Shown: positions 41,720 to 52,711 of the stretch, in pieces
Numbering within the stretch: position 1 is the first letter of the stretch
How the letters are laid out: every line of letters starts with the position of its first letter
From: Brenneria alni
GTDB taxonomy: Bacteria; Pseudomonadota; Gammaproteobacteria; Enterobacterales; Enterobacteriaceae
Direction: 5' to 3'
Length of the DNA: 64,000 nt
Assembly (NCBI RefSeq): GCF_003666245.1
Contig: NZ_MJLZ01000002.1
Location: 1 to 64,000 of the forward strand
Position numbers and translations under genes: made by a program
Notes under the pieces: generated by a model
The model's input: the letters and a program-made list of their open reading frames with translations, nothing else
Databases searched by the model: none
Told to the model about the DNA's origin: nothing

Positions 41720-43567
41720 GTGTTAAACCGTTATCCTTTGTGGAAGTACCTGATGCTGATCGTGGCTTTGGTCATTGGTCTGCTCTATGCGCTTCCTAAC
41801 CTGTATGGTGAGGATCCGGCGGTACAAGTTACTGGCGCGCGGGGAACCGCCGCCAGCGAAACGACGCTGATCCAAGTCCAGAATGTATTAAAAGAGCAAA
41901 ATATCACCAGTAAGTCGATTGCATTGGAAAATGGTGCGATTCTGGCTCGCTTCTCCAACCCGGACATACAGCTCCGTGCCCGTGAAGCCCTACTGAATGA
42001 ACTGGGCGAAAAATTTGTTGTGGCGCTCAACCTGGCTCCCGCTACCCCTACATGGTTACGTGTCTTGGGGGCGGAACCCATGAAGCTGGGGCTTGATCTG
42101 CGCGGCGGCGTTCACTTCCTGATGGAGGTGGATATGGATACCGCATTGGGCAAGCTGCAAGAACAAACCCTGGACTCTCTGCGCAGCGATCTGCGCGAGA
42201 AAAACATTCCTTACGCCGCAGTGCGTAAAACTGATAATTACGGTGTTGAAATCCGTTTCCGTGATGGGCAAACCCGTGATGAAGGCGTGAGCTATCTGAC
42301 GACTCGTCACCGTGATTTGGTCATTAATGCCAGCAGCAGCAATTTGCTGCGTGCGGTAATGAGTGACGGACGCCTGCGTGAAGCGCGTGAATATGCGGTT
42401 CAGCAAAACATCAATATCCTGCGTAACCGTGTAAACCAGCTTGGCGTTGCTGAACCTTTGGTTCAGCGTCAGGGAGCTGACCGCATCGTCGTTGAATTGC
42501 CTGGTATTCAGGATACTGCCCGCGCCAAAGAAATTCTGGGTGCAACGGCAACGCTGGAGTTTCGTCTGGTAAACAGTGATGCCGACGCGACGGCCGCCGC
42601 CAATGGCCGTGTGCCGGGCGACTCTGAAGTGAAAAACACGCGTGACGGTTCGCCGGTCGTACTGTTTAAGCGCGTTATTCTGACCGGCGATCACATCACT
42701 GACTCAACATCGAGCACTGATGAATATAACCGTCCGCAGGTGAATATTTCACTGGATAGCGCGGGTGGTAATACCATGTCCAATTTCACTAAAGACAGTA
42801 TCGGCAAGCTGATGGCGACGCTGTTTGTTGAATATAAAGACAGCGGCAAGAAAGATGCCAATGGTCGTGCGATCCTGGAAAAACAGGAAGAAGTGATCAA
42901 TGTGGCGACCATTCAGTCACGGTTGGGAAATAGCTTTCGTATTACCGGTATCGATAATCCGAACGAAGCGCGTCAGCTTTCTTTGTTACTGCGCGCGGGT
43001 GCGTTGATTGCCCCGATTCAGATTGTGGAAGAGCGCACCATCGGGCCGACGCTGGGGATGCAAAACATCACCCAGGGTCTGGAGGCTTGCTTATGGGGGC
43101 TGGTCGCATCAATCGTCTTTATGGTGGTTTACTACCGTAAATTCGGGGTGATTGCGACAACCGCGCTTATCGCCAACCTGGTGATGATCGTGGGGATCAT
43201 GTCGCTGTTGCCGGGGGCGACGTTAACCATGCCGGGTATTGCCGGTATCGTTTTGACGCTGGCGGTGGCTGTTGATGCCAACGTGCTGATCAATGAGCGT
43301 ATCAAGGAAGAGCTGAAAAACGGACGCAGTGTTCAGCAGGCGATTCATGAAGGTTATAAGGGCGCATTCTCCAGTATTGTGGATGCCAACCTGACCACCC
43401 TTATCACCGCCATTATCCTTTACGCCGTCGGTACTGGTTCGATCAAAGGTTTTGCCATCACTACGGCAATTGGGGTAGCAACCTCAATGTTTACGGCGAT
43501 CGTCGGTACTCGTGCCATCGTTAACCTGCTTTACGGCGGCAAACGCATTAATAAGCTGTCTATCTGA
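41720..43567 (+). CDS. secD: Protein translocase subunit SecD
   Basis: A 615-residue RND-type membrane protein that uses the proton gradient to pull secreted proteins through SecYEG. TM1 (about 8-28), a large periplasmic region (about 35-450) containing the DLRGG motif [15 protein letters not shown], then five C-terminal membrane segments with [15 protein letters not shown] in TM4. The GTG start at [11 protein letters not shown] was chosen because it gives the family N-terminus and follows GAAGGGA; an earlier in-frame ATG would add 8 residues. Confidence 0.96.
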   Translation: MLNRYPLWKYLMLIVALVIGLLYALPNLYGEDPAVQVTGARGTAASETTLIQVQNVLKEQNITSKSIALENGAILARFSNPDIQLRAREALLNELGEKFVVALNLAPATPTWLRVLGAEPMKLGLDLRGGVHFLMEVDMDTALGKLQEQTLDSLRSDLREKNIPYAAVRKTDNYGVEIRFRDGQTRDEGVSYLTTRHRDLVINASSSNLLRAVMSDGRLREAREYAVQQNINILRNRVNQLGVAEPLVQRQGADRIVVELPGIQDTARAKEILGATATLEFRLVNSDADATAAANGRVPGDSEVKNTRDGSPVVLFKRVILTGDHITDSTSSTDEYNRPQVNISLDSAGGNTMSNFTKDSIGKLMATLFVEYKDSGKKDANGRAILEKQEEVINVATIQSRLGNSFRITGIDNPNEARQLSLLLRAGALIAPIQIVEERTIGPTLGMQNITQGLEACLWGLVASIVFMVVYYRKFGVIATTALIANLVMIVGIMSLLPGATLTMPGIAGIVLTLAVAVDANVLINERIKEELKNGRSVQQAIHEGYKGAFSSIVDANLTTLITAIILYAVGTGSIKGFAITTAIGVATSMFTAIVGTRAIVNLLYGGKRINKLSI

Positions 43568-43577
43568 GGAGTGCGTT

Positions 43578-44546
43578 GTGGCACAGGATTATACTGTTGA
43601 ACAACTGAATTACGGGCGCCGGGTCTATGACTTTATGCGTTGGGATAACGTCGCGTTTCTGATTTCAGGAACGCTGCTGGTTATCTCGTTAATTATTATG
43701 GGCGCCCGGGGCTTTAACTGGGGGTTGGATTTCACCGGCGGTACGGTGATTGAGATCAATCTTGAAAAGCCAGCCGATCTGGATCTGATTCGTGCTTCTC
43801 TGGAGAAGGCCGGTTTTCAGGATCCCCTGATCCAGAACTTTGGCAGCAGCCGCGATGTAATGGTACGCATGTCGCCGAATGTTGGCACATCCGGTCAGGA
43901 GCTTGGCAACCGTGTGTTGAGCGTTATCAATCAGGGCACCGAACAACACGCGACGGTAAAGCGTATCGAGTTTGTCGGCCCCAGCGTGGGGAGTGATTTG
44001 GCGCAGGCGGGCGGCATGGCCCTGCTGAGTGCGCTGATCTGTATCCTGATTTATGTCGGCTTCCGCTTTGAATGGCGGCTGGCTTTGGGGGCGGTTATTG
44101 CGCTGGCGCACGATGTGGTGATCACCCTGGGCGTGTTGTCGCTTTTCAAGATAGAGGTCGACCTGACTATTGTCGCGTCGTTAATGTCGGTCATCGGTTA
44201 CTCGCTGAACGACAGTATTGTGGTCTCTGACCGTATCCGTGAGAATTTCCGTAAAATTCGCCGTGGTACGCCTTATGAGATCATGAACGTATCTCTGACG
44301 CAAACCCTGAGTCGTACCATCATGACGTCGGCAACCACCCTGGTTGTGGTACTAATGCTGTACATCTTCGGCGGTGCGATGCTGGAAGGCTTCTCGTTGG
44401 CCATGCTGATCGGCGTATCGATTGGTACTGTGTCTTCTATCTATGTCGCTTCCGCACTGGCGCTGAAGTTGGGGATGAAGCGTGAGCATCTGCTGGTGCA
44501 GAAGGTAGAAAAAGAAGGTGCCGACCAACCTTCACTACTGCCATAA
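43578..44546 (+). CDS. secF: Protein translocase subunit SecF
   Basis: A 322-residue partner of SecD with six membrane segments. The [11 protein letters not shown] motif lies near 43-53, the [20 protein letters not shown] motif near 215-235 and the end [12 protein letters not shown] is typical of enterobacteria. The GTG start at AQDYTVEQL is 10 bp after the secD stop with GAGGAG upstream; an earlier in-frame ATG would overlap secD without family support. A terminator follows. Confidence 0.96.
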   Translation: MAQDYTVEQLNYGRRVYDFMRWDNVAFLISGTLLVISLIIMGARGFNWGLDFTGGTVIEINLEKPADLDLIRASLEKAGFQDPLIQNFGSSRDVMVRMSPNVGTSGQELGNRVLSVINQGTEQHATVKRIEFVGPSVGSDLAQAGGMALLSALICILIYVGFRFEWRLALGAVIALAHDVVITLGVLSLFKIEVDLTIVASLMSVIGYSLNDSIVVSDRIRENFRKIRRGTPYEIMNVSLTQTLSRTIMTSATTLVVVLMLYIFGGAMLEGFSLAMLIGVSIGTVSSIYVASALALKLGMKREHLLVQKVEKEGADQPSLLP

Positions 44547-44559
44547 GTGAAAGTATTAG

Positions 44560-44586
44560 AAACCCCACTCAATGGGGTTTTTTTTT
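44560..44586 (+). terminator. Rho-independent terminator after secF
   Basis: AAACCCC and GGGGTTT with a 6-base loop, followed by a run of nine Ts, 14 bp after the secF stop. Confidence 0.9.
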
Positions 44587-44617
44587 CGCCTGCGCATGGG
44601 CATCAGCAGTAAAAAAA

Positions 44618-45190
44618 TTAAGGCGCATCACTGCTGGCAACGGGGGGGACTGCCTGTTCTTCCCGTAGTATGTGGTGCAACCGGATGAATCCTAGCTGCT
44701 CTGGGGATAACCCACTGAGCCGCAGTTCAATCACGGCTTGATTTTTTGGTAACAGCGAAGGTGAAAAGATAAATGCCTGTGTTTGCACATCACTGGTTAA
44801 TGGCCTCCCACTGACGGGATCGATTTGTCCCCAATCGAGTTGAGCGCTGAACGCAGGTAACTGAGCAGTATCAATGGTTTGGATGTGCAATAACGCACGG
44901 GTGCCGTTGGCTTCGGTTTCGACATTGCTGATCGATACGTTGAGTTGGCCGATACTGCTCTGTAATACTGCGCTATTTTGCGCGGCAGGTAATAAATAAA
45001 CGCCGGAAGTTGAGTGTGCATTCAGTGCATTTTGCTGCTCCAGCACTGCAGCTTGATTGGTCAATGTTTGTAACTGCTGATTTAACTGACCCAATTGATT
45101 CTGTAGCTGTGGCAACGGGCGTTGTTGTGTGCAGCCAGCCAGAAAAACCAATGCCGGTAAAATAGCTAGCATAGGATATCGGGTTATCAT
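44618..45190 (-). CDS. yajI: YajI-like lipoprotein (DUF3251)
   Basis: A 190-residue predicted lipoprotein: signal peptide with lipobox LAGC (Cys20), a glutamine-rich coiled coil (about 25-55) and a beta-rich DUF3251-type domain. Function unknown. The start giving MITRYPMLAILP has AGGGG 9 bases upstream; an alternative ATG 30 bases earlier would lengthen the signal peptide n-region. It stands opposite to the surrounding genes between secF and nrdR, the same place as yajI in E. coli. Confidence 0.82.
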   Translation of the reverse strand: MITRYPMLAILPALVFLAGCTQQRPLPQLQNQLGQLNQQLQTLTNQAAVLEQQNALNAHSTSGVYLLPAAQNSAVLQSSIGQLNVSISNVETEANGTRALLHIQTIDTAQLPAFSAQLDWGQIDPVSGRPLTSDVQTQAFIFSPSLLPKNQAVIELRLSGLSPEQLGFIRLHHILREEQAVPPVASSDAP

Positions 45191-45357
45191 TTCTGTTTTC
45201 CCCTTCGATGTTTTATTCATTGATCCTTCGGTTTCCTTATGTTGGTAGTGTAGCCGTGATTGTCCATCAGTCATAGGTAACAGGGCTTTTTTCATTGAGT
45301 GCCGGGGGATGCGAATCAGTTCGCAACAATGCACAGGAGTTTTGGTTAGTCTGGTAA

Positions 45358-45855
<498 letters not shown>

Positions 45856-45857
45856 GC

Positions 45858-47036
45858 ATGATGTGGCGGCATAACCGCCGGAAAGAAGAGGCGCAGGGAA
45901 TGGTTAGTCCACAGGATGAATGGGTACTTCCGCAAGATGAATCGTATATGGCGCGGGCGCTTGAACTGGCGCGTCGTGGACGGTTTACTACCGCGCCTAA
46001 TCCAAATGTCGGCTGTGTGATCGTAAAGGATGGACGAATTGTCGGGGAAGGATACCATTTGCGAGCCGGTGAACCCCACGCGGAGGTTCACGCTTTGCGC
46101 ATGGCCGGTGGGCTGGCTCGTGGAGCTACCGCCTATGTCACGCTGGAGCCATGCAGCCATCATGGCAGGACTCCCCCTTGTGCTGATGCACTGATCGCCG
46201 CAGGTATCTCACGTGTTGTCGCCGCCATGCAGGATCCTAATCCGCAGGTGGCGGGACGCGGGTTGTCTCGTCTGCAACAAGCGGGGGTTGAAGTCAGCTA
46301 CGGTTTGATGATGTCGGAAGCGGAGAAAGTCAATCCGGGGTTTCTCAAGCGTATGCGTACCGGTTTCCCTTATGTGCAGCTTAAGATGGCTGCCTCGTTG
46401 GATGGGCGCACGGCAATGGCTTCAGGGGAAAGCCAATGGATTACCTCGCCGCAGGCCCGGCAGGATGTGCAGCGCTTTCGGGCGGCAAGTGCCGCCATTC
46501 TAAGCAGCAGTGCTACGGTATTGGCGGATGACCCCTCGTTGACGGTTCGCTGGCGGGAACTGGACGCCGATACGCAGCGTAATTATCCCTCTGCGGATGT
46601 GCGGCAGCCTGTGCGTGTTATTGTCGATAGTCGGCAACGAGTTACTCCTGAATACCGCATCATTTCGCAGCCGGGACAAACCTGGCTGGCGCGTGTGCAA
46701 ACAGATGAACAAGCGTGGCCGGAAACTGTCGAGCAATTAAGGCTGCCGCGGCACAATGGCGGCATCGATCTGGTTGCACTAATGATGGTACTGGGCAAAC
46801 GGCAGATTAATTCCGTCTGGGTGGAAGCAGGCGCCAATTTGGCTGGCGCGTTGTTAACGGCAGGGGTGGTCGATGAGCTTATTGTGTATCTTGCACCGAA
46901 GCTTCTGGGGGATAACGCACGTGCGCTCTGTGTTTTACCGGGGCTAAACCAATTGTCACAAGCGCCTGAGTTTGACATAAGTGATGTCCGCCAGATAGGG
47001 CCGGATTTGCGGTTGCGGTTGAAACCCCAAAATTAA
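45858..47036 (+). CDS. ribD: Bifunctional riboflavin deaminase/reductase
   Basis: Carries out deamination and then side-chain reduction of the pyrimidine intermediate in riboflavin synthesis. The N-terminal deaminase has HAEVH and PCSHHGRTPPC zinc motifs; the C-terminal dihydrofolate reductase-like domain starts near 170. At 392 residues it is about 25 longer than E. coli RibD, the extra being MMWRHNRRKEEAQGMVSPQD-like at the N-terminus. AGGA lies 6 bases before the first ATG; an internal Met (residue 15) is a possible alternative start. Confidence 0.95.
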   Translation: MMWRHNRRKEEAQGMVSPQDEWVLPQDESYMARALELARRGRFTTAPNPNVGCVIVKDGRIVGEGYHLRAGEPHAEVHALRMAGGLARGATAYVTLEPCSHHGRTPPCADALIAAGISRVVAAMQDPNPQVAGRGLSRLQQAGVEVSYGLMMSEAEKVNPGFLKRMRTGFPYVQLKMAASLDGRTAMASGESQWITSPQARQDVQRFRAASAAILSSSATVLADDPSLTVRWRELDADTQRNYPSADVRQPVRVIVDSRQRVTPEYRIISQPGQTWLARVQTDEQAWPETVEQLRLPRHNGGIDLVALMMVLGKRQINSVWVEAGANLAGALLTAGVVDELIVYLAPKLLGDNARALCVLPGLNQLSQAPEFDISDVRQIGPDLRLRLKPQN

Positions 47037-47179
47037 TTGTATGTTCTTTCTCGCGTATTGCCTGTCCGATAGCTCGATTTAAATGCATGGCGCGTACCCG
47101 ACAAAACCGAATACGTAACCGGAAGAATATGATAGAATCCGCCCCCCTGCGGGGTATAAAGACCAGATAAAGGAAAGCT

Positions 47180-47656
47180 ATGAACGTTATTGAAGGTGTT
47201 GTTGCTACTCCTGATGCCCGCGTGGCGATTGCGATTGCTCGTTTTAACCATTTTATTAATGACAGCCTGTTAGACGGTGCGATTGATGCGTTAAAGCGCA
47301 TCGGTCAGGTTAAAGATGAGAATATTACCGTTGTCTGGGTTCCTGGTGCCTATGAGTTGCCGTTAGCCGTTCGTGCGCTGACCAAAAGCACTCAAAACGG
47401 TGGTTATGATGCAGTGGTTGCGCTGGGAACGGTCATCCGTGGTGGAACAGCCCATTTTGAATTTGTTGCTGGTGAATGCAGTTCGGGTTTGTCTCATGTC
47501 GCCATGAATAGTGAAGTCCCCGTTGCCTTTGGGGTATTGACCACAGAAAGCATTGAGCAGGCGATTGAACGTGCCGGCACCAAAGCGGGTAATAAAGGCG
47601 CAGAAGCTGCCCTGACCGCATTAGAAATGATTAATGTATTGAAAGCTATCAAGTAA
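47180..47656 (+). CDS. ribE: 6,7-Dimethyl-8-ribityllumazine synthase
   Basis: Condenses the ribityl pyrimidine with 3,4-dihydroxybutanone phosphate, the penultimate riboflavin step, as an icosahedral assembly. The 158 residues include the substrate motifs VPGAYELP near 55 and [14 protein letters not shown] with catalytic His near 89. AAGGAAAG precedes the ATG. The 143-bp gap after ribD suggests its own promoter; no FMN riboswitch is seen. Confidence 0.96.
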   Translation: MNVIEGVVATPDARVAIAIARFNHFINDSLLDGAIDALKRIGQVKDENITVVWVPGAYELPLAVRALTKSTQNGGYDAVVALGTVIRGGTAHFEFVAGECSSGLSHVAMNSEVPVAFGVLTTESIEQAIERAGTKAGNKGAEAALTALEMINVLKAIK

Positions 47657-47680
47657 GCCTGATTAAGTAAGGGGAATTCC

Positions 47681-48100
47681 GTGAAACCTGCTGCTCGTCG
47701 CCGCGCCCGTGAATGTGCGGTTCAAGCGCTTTATTCCTGGCAGTTGTCTAAAAATGATATTGCCGATATTGAACACCAATTCCTGAGCGAGCAGGATGTC
47801 AAAGACGTCGACATCACCTATTTCCGTGAACTGTTGGCCGGTGTTGCCTCTCAGGCTGAGAAGCTGGATAAATTGATGGCGCCTTTCCTGTCTCGCCAAC
47901 TCGATGAACTGGGGCAGGTTGAAAGAGCCATTCTGCGTTTAGCAATGTTTGAACTCAGTAACCGTGACGATGTGCCTTACAAGGTGGCCATTAATGAGGC
48001 CATTGAACTGGCTAAGATATTTGGTGCTGAGGATAGCCATAAATTTGTGAATGGCGTACTCGATAAAGCCGCGCCTTCGGTGCGTAAAGGTAAGAAATAA
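47681..48100 (+). CDS. nusB: Transcription antitermination factor NusB
   Basis: A 139-residue all-helical protein that binds boxA RNA with NusE (S10) to promote rRNA antitermination. The Arg-rich N-terminus [19 protein letters not shown] and the C-terminal block [27 protein letters not shown] are diagnostic. GTG is the probable start. A strong terminator follows at once. Confidence 0.96.
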   Translation: MKPAARRRARECAVQALYSWQLSKNDIADIEHQFLSEQDVKDVDITYFRELLAGVASQAEKLDKLMAPFLSRQLDELGQVERAILRLAMFELSNRDDVPYKVAINEAIELAKIFGAEDSHKFVNGVLDKAAPSVRKGKK

Positions 48101-48105
48101 GTGAG

Positions 48106-48135
48106 TCAGGGCCGGATATCCGGCCCTGATCTTTT
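48106..48135 (+). terminator. Rho-independent terminator after nusB
   Basis: A perfect 24-bp palindrome TCAGGGCCGGAT/ATCCGGCCCTGA followed by TCTTTT, 5 bp after the nusB stop. Confidence 0.88.
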
Positions 48136-48140
48136 GAATT

Positions 48141-48203
48141 ATCCCCAATAGATTCAAGACGCGGGAAGGCAACACTCTTGCAACTTGAAAGATGAAGGGT
48201 ATA
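48141..48203. repeat. Partial palindromic intergenic repeat between nusB and thiL
   Basis: About 60 bp whose end, read on the minus strand (TATACCCTTCATCTTTCAAG), matches the ends of the elements at 34.2 and 63.6 kb. It seems to be a truncated copy of the same family. Confidence 0.65.
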
Positions 48204-48222
48204 AACGCTGGCTGGAAAGGTT

Positions 48223-49197
48223 ATGGTTAAAGGTGAGTTTGACCTTATTGCCCGCTATTTCAATCGGGTCAGAAGTTCACGCCGGGATGTTGAATTGGGC
48301 ATCGGTGACGATTGCGCGTTACTGGTGGTCGCTGAGAAACAATTACTGGCGGTGAGTACCGATACATTGGTGTCTGGCGTTCATTTTCTGCCTGATATCA
48401 ATCCCTCCGATCTGGGTTACAAGTCACTGGCGGTAAACTTAAGCGATCTGGCGGCAATGGGCGCCGATCCCGCCTGGTTATCCCTGGCCATTACCCTGCC
48501 TGAAAGTAACAGTGACTGGTTGTCTGCCTATAGCGATAGCCTGTTTGAGCTACTCGATTATTACGGTATGCAGTTAATCGGGGGCGATACCACCCGTGGT
48601 CCACTGAGTCTGACACTGACTATTCATGGTTTAGTCCCCGCTGGTCGCGCATTGACCCGCAGAGGCGCCCGAATCGGCGACTGGATTTATGTCACTGGTT
48701 CATTGGGCGACAGTGCCGCCGGGCTGGCAATTTTACAGAACCGATTATCGCTTGATGATAATCATGCCAGTCAGGCATTGGTTCAGCGACATCTGCGTCC
48801 GCAGCCCAGAATATTGCAGGGGCAGGCGTTGCGTGATTTGGCCAGTTCGGCGATTGATATTTCTGACGGCCTGATTTCTGATTTACAGCATATTTTGAAA
48901 GCCAGTGAATGTGGCGCACGGATCAATCTGGACGCTATTCCTTATTCTCATTGGCTACGCGTTCATGTTGATGAACAGCAGGCACTACGTTGGGCGCTGT
49001 CAGGTGGTGAAGATTATGAACTGTGCTTTACCGTACCGGAAATTAATCGTGGCGCACTGGATGTTGCATTAGGTCATCTGGGTGCTGACTATACCTGTAT
49101 TGGGCAGATCGGGCCGTCATCAGAAGGGCTGTGCTTCTTCCGGGGCGAGAAAGCCATTGAGTTGAACTGGAAAGGATATGACCATTTCAGCAAGTAA
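48223..49197 (+). CDS. thiL: Thiamine-monophosphate kinase
   Basis: Phosphorylates thiamine monophosphate to thiamine pyrophosphate. The 324-residue PurM-like protein has the family signatures GIGDDCALL near 25, [11 protein letters not shown] near 46, [12 protein letters not shown] near 72 and GGDTTRG near 120. It overlaps the next gene, pgpA, by 20 bp, the same coupling as in E. coli. Confidence 0.96.
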   Translation: MVKGEFDLIARYFNRVRSSRRDVELGIGDDCALLVVAEKQLLAVSTDTLVSGVHFLPDINPSDLGYKSLAVNLSDLAAMGADPAWLSLAITLPESNSDWLSAYSDSLFELLDYYGMQLIGGDTTRGPLSLTLTIHGLVPAGRALTRRGARIGDWIYVTGSLGDSAAGLAILQNRLSLDDNHASQALVQRHLRPQPRILQGQALRDLASSAIDISDGLISDLQHILKASECGARINLDAIPYSHWLRVHVDEQQALRWALSGGEDYELCFTVPEINRGALDVALGHLGADYTCIGQIGPSSEGLCFFRGEKAIELNWKGYDHFSK

Positions 49198-49693
49198 GGC
49201 TCACGGGTCAAAAATTGCAAAAAGCCGACTGCGTTTAAGCAACACGTGGCACCTGTTGGCAACGGGTTTTGGTAGTGGTTTGTCACCGTGGATGCCGGGT
49301 ACGGCAGGGTCGTTGGCGGCGATCCCGCTGTGGTATGTGATGTCATTTCTTCCGCTTGAGCTTTATTCGTTGGTGGTCATGTTCAGCATCTGCATCGGCG
49401 TTTATCTGTGCCACCAAACGGCTAAAGATATGGGCGTTCACGATCACGGCAGTATCGTCTGGGACGAATTTGTCGGCATGTGGATAACGTTGATGGCGTT
49501 GCCTGTGGATGAATGGCAATGGGTTGCCGCCGGTTTTGTGGTGTTTCGCTGCCTGGATATCTGGAAGCCCTGGCCAATCCGCTGGTTTGATCGCAATGTG
49601 CATGGCGGTATGGGGATCATGATTGACGACATCGTGGCCGGCGTGATTGCAGCCGGGGTATTGTACGGTGTTGGCCATTTTTTAAACGCCTAA
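49178..49693 (+). CDS. pgpA: Phosphatidylglycerophosphatase A
   Basis: An inner-membrane phosphatase that turns phosphatidylglycerol phosphate into phosphatidylglycerol. At 171 residues it has about four hydrophobic segments, the [11 protein letters not shown] signature near 40 and the acidic motif MIDDIVAGV near the C-terminus. It is the last conserved gene before the five-paralogue operon, which runs towards it. Confidence 0.95.
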   Translation: MTISASKAHGSKIAKSRLRLSNTWHLLATGFGSGLSPWMPGTAGSLAAIPLWYVMSFLPLELYSLVVMFSICIGVYLCHQTAKDMGVHDHGSIVWDEFVGMWITLMALPVDEWQWVAAGFVVFRCLDIWKPWPIRWFDRNVHGGMGIMIDDIVAGVIAAGVLYGVGHFLNA

Positions 49694-49778
49694 CCAATTG
49701 CACGGTGCTTTTGGCTCTTGCTATCAGCTCGTTACCGATCGCGGGGATTTTTCTATGCTGGCAGCGTGGCGATCGCTT

Positions 49779-50684
49779 TCAAAAATAATACGAATCACTC
49801 CATGCCCATTGCACTGCGCGCTGGCGATCGACGGTGGCCTGCGCGATGTCGTCCATCGCTGATGCAGGGTGATCGGGGCTTGAGTAGAGTGTACTGGGAT
49901 CGCGGGCGACGATTTTCTCATCGCGCATATTGTCGAGTGCTCTGAAAATATAGAGATCTTCGAGCAATTCATCGCCGATGGCAGGGGAATTAATCGACGG
50001 GAGGTAACGTTCGACTTCATCGGTTGTGATGTGTCTGATGTTGTTTAACGCTTGAGCCTCTGGGACAGGTGCCTCGTTACACGATCTCGAAAGATACGAG
50101 GAAAATTTAGGGGTTCGATTGACTGCCTGGGCTAACGTGCTGGCGGACGGGTATCTGACCCAGGGATCGACCACGACGGTGTTGCTTTCTCCCCAGCTTT
50201 GATCGCGCGGATCGCCAATCAGCACATAAGCGTGATCCCAATGCGTATCATTCACCCTCATTACCGGTGCATTGATGCGTGTCTGTGCCAGAAGTGCGTA
50301 GGTTAAGTCAGCCATCTCCGAACAGTTGCCCGCCTGACAACGAGCGAAGTGCAGGGCGTCGCTAATCAGGTTGTTAAGCGGGACATTCCGAGCCATTTTA
50401 GTCCTGGCCCAGCTTTCGCCTCCGGTATACACGACTTCCGCAGTCTGATTGCCTGCACCGTAAGGCAGCATCATTTTCACTTTGCGCAACGTTTCCTGCG
50501 CCAGCCCCAGATGCGCCATGGTGGAAGAATTGACGCTGATATGTCTTCCTTCATAGTTGCCGATGCCTAAAGTACGGGCGCTGACGGCCTCATGTAATTT
50601 GACGACGGGCTCCTGAGCCAGGTTCGCCAGCGGGTTGACAACGCGTCCGCCTGGAAAGTATCTGTCATGTAACGGGTTTACCAT
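49779..50684 (-). CDS. Putative type III effector, Cys-His-Asp paralogue 5 (subfamily B)
   Basis: A 301-residue protein, last of five tandem paralogues. Residues 1-80 are the family's conserved N-terminal block (MVNPLHDRYF start, then LRKVKMMLPYGAGNQ). A variable loop follows (about 92-112), then the putative catalytic core with Cys121 (AGNCSE), His151 (DHAYVLIGD) and Asp173 (VDPWVR). It carries the B-type marks HEAV and GRHISVNSS. The C-terminus keeps DEKIVARDPSTLYSS and SMDDIAQ-like AMDDIAQATV. It has drifted most near position 14-28 (GGRVVNPLANLAQEP). AAGGA lies before the ATG. Function unknown; effector status is inferred from the hrp-box operon. Confidence 0.75.
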   Translation of the reverse strand: MVNPLHDRYFPGGRVVNPLANLAQEPVVKLHEAVSARTLGIGNYEGRHISVNSSTMAHLGLAQETLRKVKMMLPYGAGNQTAEVVYTGGESWARTKMARNVPLNNLISDALHFARCQAGNCSEMADLTYALLAQTRINAPVMRVNDTHWDHAYVLIGDPRDQSWGESNTVVVDPWVRYPSASTLAQAVNRTPKFSSYLSRSCNEAPVPEAQALNNIRHITTDEVERYLPSINSPAIGDELLEDLYIFRALDNMRDEKIVARDPSTLYSSPDHPASAMDDIAQATVDRQRAVQWAWSDSYYF

Positions 50685-50762
50685 AGGGGGTTCCTTGCTG
50701 GTCGATTCTGTTTTTAAGAAAATTTCATCCTTATCTTTTTAATAAACGCTCAGACATTATCG

Positions 50763-51659
50763 CTAATAAGGGGAATTATCCCAGACCTGTTGCGCTGCCC
50801 GTTGTCGGGACACCGTTGCCTGCGCGATGTCGTCCATTGATCTGGCGTTAAAGGGGCTACTTGAATTTGAATAACGCGTACTGGGGTCTTTGGCGACGAG
50901 TTTCTCATCAAATATTCGGGAACCGTCTTCATCTTGAAAAAGTGATTCCAAATATTCATCACCCAGAGGATAGGTGCCTAGATTGTCGAGAAAACGACTC
51001 ACTTCATAACTGGTAACGTGTTTTATCTGATTGAGAGATTGTACCTCCTCCGCATTGCAAGCACATTGATAAAGCGCCGACAGATCCGGGGTGCGATTTC
51101 GTGATTCTTGCAATGTCGTAGCGGAAGGGTATCTGACCCAGGGATCGACCACGACAGTATTTTTCTCCCCCCAGACCTGATCGCGCGGATCACCGATCAA
51201 AACATAGATGTGGCACCAGTTCTTATCCTGTACCAGTGATACCGGGGCATTAATTGGTTGCTGCGCCAGCAGCGTATAGCTGAGGAGTGCGTATTCCTGA
51301 CAATTGCCAGCCTGGTGGCGGGCGCTCTCCCTTGCTGATTGGGCCGGATGGGAGAACGGCGTTTCTCTTATCATATTGGTACGGGCCATACTCTCGCCGC
51401 CGGTATAGATAACGTCTGCCGCCTGATTGCCCGCCCCGTAAGGCAGCATCATTTTCACCTTGCGCAGGGTGTCCTGCGTGAGTTGCAGGTGTTCCATCGT
51501 GGAGGTGCTGACAATAACGCGTTTGCTTTCATAAGTGCCGATTCCTAAAGTCTGTGCGCTGACTGCGTCATGTAATTTAACCACATGCTCCCGGCTGAAA
51601 TTTTCCAACGGGTTTACCGTAACGCCGCCGGGAAAGTATCTGTCGTGTATCGGATTCAT
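50763..51659 (-). CDS. Putative type III effector, Cys-His-Asp paralogue 4 (subfamily A)
   Basis: A 298-residue paralogue. N-terminal block MNPIHDRYFPGG and LRKVKMMLPYGAGNQ; triad Cys120 (AGNCQE), His150 (CHIYVLIGD) and Asp172 (VDPWVR). A-type marks: HDAV, KRV in place of GRH, and an aromatic two residues after the post-Cys acid (CQEYA). Its C-terminus, FNARSMDDIAQATVSRQRAA then WDNSPY, is nearly the same as that of paralogue 2. The C-terminal variable region (about 190-260) is different. The leader AGGATAAAA upstream of the ATG is shared with paralogues 1 and 2. Confidence 0.75.
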   Translation of the reverse strand: MNPIHDRYFPGGVTVNPLENFSREHVVKLHDAVSAQTLGIGTYESKRVIVSTSTMEHLQLTQDTLRKVKMMLPYGAGNQAADVIYTGGESMARTNMIRETPFSHPAQSARESARHQAGNCQEYALLSYTLLAQQPINAPVSLVQDKNWCHIYVLIGDPRDQVWGEKNTVVVDPWVRYPSATTLQESRNRTPDLSALYQCACNAEEVQSLNQIKHVTSYEVSRFLDNLGTYPLGDEYLESLFQDEDGSRIFDEKLVAKDPSTRYSNSSSPFNARSMDDIAQATVSRQRAAQQVWDNSPY

Positions 51660-51729
51660 GATGATTTTATCCTGTTATTCATAGCATTATGTCGCTATCA
51701 AATTGTTCCGGCGTAACGAACGTGCTGTG

Positions 51730-52641
51730 TCACTCTCGATAACCTGATGTGTTACATACTTGTTGCGCAGCATGTTGTCGGTTAATAGTGGCTTGGGCGA
51801 TGTCATCCATTGATGAGATGGAATGGAAAAAACCGCTGGAGTAGAGGGTACTGGGATCGCGGGCGACGATTTTTTCATCGCACAGATTGCGCCTTCCTTC
51901 AGAAGGGTAAATTGTTTGCAGTAGAGCATCACCGATTGAGGGCAAATCATGGGAGCTAAGGTAATTGGCGACCTCATTGGTTGTGATGTGGCTGATGCGG
52001 TTTAGAGCTTGAGCTTCTGGTATGGGGGGGGCGTTGCGCGCTCTTTGGAACATCGGGTTGGATATGGGATTGCGGTTGACTGTTTGATCAAGCGTGGCGG
52101 CAGAAGGATATGTGACCCAGGGGTCAACCACAACAGTGTTTCTTTCTCCCCATGTTTGATCGCGTGGATCGCCAATCAGTACATAAGAGTGATTCCATTC
52201 CCTATCACATACTCTCAAAACCGGTGCATTGATGCGCTGCTGGGCCAGAAGTGCGAAACTTAGGCTGGTCATCTCCGAACAATTGCCAGCCTGATGGCGT
52301 GCAGATTGCAAAGCGTAGTCTATGGGATCGCGAGAAAGCGAACAGCGCGCCATTTCCGTCCTGGCCCAGCTTTCGCCGCCGGTATAGATAATATCTGTCT
52401 TCTGATTGCCCGCTCCGTAAGGCAGCATCATTTTCACTTTACGCAGGGTGTCCTGCGCCAGTCGCAGATGCTCCATAGTGGAGGAGTTGACACTGATGTG
52501 TCTTCCTTCGTAGCTGCCGATTCCTAAAGTATGCGCACTGACAGCCTCATGTAATTTAACCACATGCTCCTGGCTGAAATTTTCCAACGGGTTTACTGTA
52601 ACGCCGCCGGGAAAGTATCTGTCGTGTAGCGGGTTTACCAT
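51730..52641 (-). CDS. Putative type III effector, Cys-His-Asp paralogue 3 (subfamily B)
   Basis: A 303-residue paralogue starting MVNPLHDRYFPGG. The ATG preceded by AAGGA was chosen; an upstream in-frame ATG would add 16 residues absent from its sisters. Triad Cys121 (AGNCSE), His151 (NHSYVLIGD), Asp173 (VDPWVT). B-type marks HEAV and GRHISVNSS. The C-terminal block reads SSMDDIAQATINRQHAAQ, with a cysteine (QVCNTSGY) where the sisters have Trp. The 70-bp leader upstream is almost the same as that of paralogue 5. Confidence 0.75.
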   Translation of the reverse strand: MVNPLHDRYFPGGVTVNPLENFSQEHVVKLHEAVSAHTLGIGSYEGRHISVNSSTMEHLRLAQDTLRKVKMMLPYGAGNQKTDIIYTGGESWARTEMARCSLSRDPIDYALQSARHQAGNCSEMTSLSFALLAQQRINAPVLRVCDREWNHSYVLIGDPRDQTWGERNTVVVDPWVTYPSAATLDQTVNRNPISNPMFQRARNAPPIPEAQALNRISHITTNEVANYLSSHDLPSIGDALLQTIYPSEGRRNLCDEKIVARDPSTLYSSGFFHSISSMDDIAQATINRQHAAQQVCNTSGYRE

Positions 52642-52711
52642 GGGGTTTCCTTGTTGGCCGGTTCTGCTTTGAGAAAATTTCATTCTCATCTTTTTAATAA
52701 ACGCTCAGATG

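Noticed and set aside
47037-47179. Possible FMN riboswitch before ribE
   Set aside because: The 143-bp leader is too short for the conserved FMN aptamer and its characteristic paired blocks are not visible.
50689-50694. GGAACC on the minus strand before paralogue 5, a possible second hrp box
   Set aside because: No CCACNNA lies 15-16 bases downstream; the bases belong to the ribosome-binding region of the gene.
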